Source: Rhabditoides inermis (Eukaryota; Nematoda; Chromadorea; Rhabditida; Rhabditidae). Taken from it: DNA of 64,000 bases. Below the pieces are notes generated by a model. It saw only the letters and a program-made list of their open reading frames with translations. It did not search any database and was not told where the DNA came from. Shown piece after piece: positions 62,011-64,000 of the stretch. The stretch spans positions 295,563 to 359,562 of the forward strand of contig CAWZYM010000397.1 in the NCBI GenBank assembly GCA_963966185.1, written 5' to 3'. Position numbers and translations under genes: made by a program. The first letter of the stretch is position 1. The number at the start of each line of letters is the position of its first letter.

Positions 62011-64000
62011 ATGGATGGCGGACAGAGCATGCGCGGCTCCAACCTCCGAAACACCATACACAACTTCTTCCACCATCGACAAGTTTGTTTTCCTTTTACC
62101 GTCGGTAGTATACATTTTTCAAATGTTCAGGTCAATGTGCTGGTCACGACTTTCTTCATTTTCATCTCGATTTACATGTTGCTCATTTCTATGATAGGTG
62201 TGTTATCTTTTAGAAAATGTGTTTGCGCGAACCCTAGAATGGTTGGAAGGCATCTATGCTGGCCACTACACCGCATACGCTTGAAAAAGCGGACGACTCT
62301 TTCTATGCGATTCTGTGAAAACAGGATATCCGCGAGGTCGCGCAAATGCAAGATCATGTCTGATTGGGAAACACTGCGCAACAAGCGTCTGTGGTGTAAT
62401 GGTCAGCATGGATGCCTTCCAAGCATTCGACGGGGGTTCGATTCCCCCCAGACGCATACATTTTTGCGAATTTCCCTTTCAGGCCAAAATGTGTTGCATC
62501 CCTATTCCGAGTGGGACAACTCGACACTCGGATCAGAGCCGCAAAGAGAATTCGTCAACACTACAATGTAACATATTATTCTTTCAATATATTTCACACA
62601 TCCGTTCAGGTCGCTGTTCTTCCTTACCCTTCTGGGTTTGTTTGTGGGCAAGCTGTTCAGCTATATCATGGTGCCGCCATTGTTCGGTGAGTGTGTTCCT
62701 TCTCCTCCGATGAATGCCGTCGATTTCTAGGCGCCCTCCTCGTGGGTATCGCTCTCCGCAACATTCCTTTCTTGAGTGACATCATCTACGTGAACGCCTA
62801 CTGGGACTTTTGCGTGCGCCGATTCGCATTCATCGCTATTCTTGTCAGGTATCGGCACACTACGAATACGTGAGAAAATATGTTGTCAACGTGAGATTTC
62901 AGGTGCGGCATCGGTCTCAACCTCGACACGCTGAAGAGGAACCCGGTGGGTAGTGAGTAGTGATCAAACGTTATTCCGAACTTCAGGTCGTGCCGGTTTT
63001 TGTCGGATTCCTGTCTCCGATCTGCGAGGTGATCGCCGTGTGCCTAGCAGGTATAGATTCGTTGGAAAAAAATTCAGCCATGTTACCTCTAACTGCAGCC
63101 CACCTGATCTTCGGCGTGTCTCTCGTCATGTCGATCATCTTCGGCCTTCTGCTGGCTGCCAACAGCCCCGCGGTGACCGTGCCCACTATGCTCGACATGC
63201 AGGTGGGAACAAGATAGTTGTCTATCATAGACATTCACGTGAATCATTCAACAAGTATTCAGAACGAGGGTCTGGGCACGGAGCGCGGCGTCCCCACGCT
63301 GGTGCTTGCTGCGGCCTCCCTCGACAACCTCCTCTGCATTACCGCCATCTCCGTCGCCTACACCCTCACTTTCTCCACTGGTTGGAATTCCCAAAAAACT
63401 CGGAGATCAATGTTTCCTGTTTCCAGACGCGATCTCCTCCACAATCATCCTGACGATCGGCGAGCTGGCTATCGCGATCCTCGGCGGCTTCGTCGCCGGC
63501 TGGCTGCTCGGACACTTCCCGCGCAGCAGTGGGCTCATTTGTGATTTGATTAAGCCTTCATGTTACTTACGTGTACACTGCATTGCAGCCGACCCGCACA
63601 CGCACCTCGCGCGCACCATCCTCGTCTCGGCCGCCTCGTGCGCCATCGTATTCGGCACCACCGCCATCAAGTCAGTGGCGTTGGGAAAATGAATAAATAT
63701 GATGTATGTCAGGTGCGACTTTGCCGGAGTGATAGCCGTGCTGATCATGTGCATCGTCGCCGCGGCGCGCTGGAAGAACGACAACGCCAAGAAGGTGTGG
63801 ATGTGAGCATAATAACAATAATGGTTTATCCATAGGTGCAGACATAACCCAAAACATAAAATACAAACTTGGTCCTGATAGTTGCTTACGTTGTCTTGCA
63901 GGTGACTGTGGAGCAGAGCTCGCTGGCCGCCATCTGGAACCTGCTCCTCCAACCGCTCATGTTCACACTTATCGGACTCAAGTTCGACTTCAGCAAGGTT
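62011..64000 (+). CDS. SLC9B/NHA-type cation-proton antiporter (CPA2), 3' end outside window
   Basis: At least 13 exons in phase from ATG 62011 (MDGGQSMRGSNLRNTIHNFF); the last visible exon runs off the window. Successive hydrophobic helices: VLVTTFFIFISIYMLLI, SLFFLTLLGLFVGKLF, FAFIAILVRCGIGLNL with DTLKRNP, VVPVFVGFLSPICEVIAVCL, LIFGVSLVMSIIFGLLLA. The ion-binding core segment follows (EGLGTERGVPTLVLAAASLD then NLLCITAISVAYTLTF), then STIILTIGELAIAILGGFVA and further helices. The order matches SLC9B1/B2 (NHA) proteins, membrane exchangers of Na+/Li+ for protons. In human NHA2 the core has an Asp-Asp pair (SMDDILAIT); here it reads SLDNLLCIT, so the second Asp is Asn. Host of a tRNA-Gly gene in its second intron. 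Confidence 0.8.
62216..62280 (-). pseudogene. Decayed tRNA-Gly(TCC) copy
   Basis: On the minus strand, GCGTATGCGGTGTAGTGGCC, then AGCATAGATGCCTTCCAA, closely follows the intact tRNA-Gly (same anticodon loop CTTCCAA). The 3' half is diverged: AGGGTTCGCGC replaces the T arm, and the acceptor stem cannot close. It sits about 105 bases from the intact gene, in inverted orientation. Confidence 0.75.
62385..62456 (+). tRNA. tRNA-Gly (anticodon TCC)
   Basis: 72 nt that fold fully: acceptor GCGTCTG with CAGACGC and discriminator A, D arm GTGT/GCAT, anticodon stem GATGC/GCATT with loop CTTCCAA (anticodon TCC, decoding GGA), and T arm GGGGG-TTCGATT-CCCCC. No intron and no encoded CCA. It is followed by ATACATTTTT, a pol III-type T run. 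It lies in an intron of the antiporter gene, same strand. Confidence 0.95.

Noticed and set aside
1..64000. CRISPR arrays, operons with ribosome binding sites, bacterial insertion sequences
   Set aside because: The gene structure is eukaryotic throughout; the tandem repeats found lack spacer structure.

Overview
The window looks like a nematode genome (a rhabditid or diplogastrid-type worm; genus not resolvable). The evidence is many short exons split by GT-AG introns with TTTCAG-like acceptors, acceptors placed directly in front of start codons (trans-splice-like), a major sperm protein (MSP) derivative, an NLP-6-type neuropeptide precursor, Srg-superfamily-like 7TM chemoreceptor exons and a CRAL-TRIO/GOLD protein. 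All exon maps are read by eye from ORF continuity and splice sites.

Layout. 1-4.8 kb: a small single-pass membrane protein gene whose last intron holds a 584-bp perfect GTGA microsatellite and a 5'-truncated RTE-like LINE. 5.0-7.9 kb: three tandem, minus-strand paralogues for tiny secreted Gly/Gln/Phe-rich peptides. 8.8-14.7 kb: a many-exon nuclear-type protein ending in a DUF4211-like (QSER1/PRR12-type) domain. 16.5-25.6 kb: a large MATH-domain plus coiled-coil protein. 26.5-28.1 kb: a secreted, Thr-rich mucin-like gene.

28.3-51.7 kb: a 7TM chemoreceptor gene carrying, inside one intron, a 20.8-kb nearly perfect palindromic mobile element (29273-50116). It has a 6-bp target duplication (CGCAGA), AG...CT ends, two 9534-bp inverted arms and a 1776-bp unique centre. 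The centre encodes an adenain-like cysteine protease, and the arms carry small Polinton/adintovirus-like ORFs. Each arm also contains a complete-looking PAT-type tyrosine-recombinase retrotransposon (4932 bp; gag, RT-RNase H, YR) with perfect split direct repeats (A1...B1A2...B2). I could not find a protein-primed DNA polymerase, integrase, ATPase or capsid gene, so the element is probably a non-autonomous, rearranged Maverick/Polinton derivative that became palindromic after the PAT insertion. This is the most unusual object here.

52.5-53.8 kb: a four-copy tandem array of a 244-bp piece of an msp gene, spanning exon-intron-exon and therefore circularly permuted, next to a start-like MAQS codon run. 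54.4-55.7 kb: decayed chemoreceptor 3' exons. 57.6-58.3 kb: nlp-6-like neuropeptide gene. 58.8-61.6 kb: CRAL-TRIO/GOLD (ctg-like) lipid-binding protein. 62.0 kb to the window end: an SLC9B/NHA-type cation/proton antiporter (3' end outside the window), with a tRNA-Gly(TCC) gene and an inverted decayed tRNA-Gly copy in one intron.

The host genes look independent. The connected story is the chemoreceptor locus, the giant palindromic element nested in it, and the retrotransposon nested in that.
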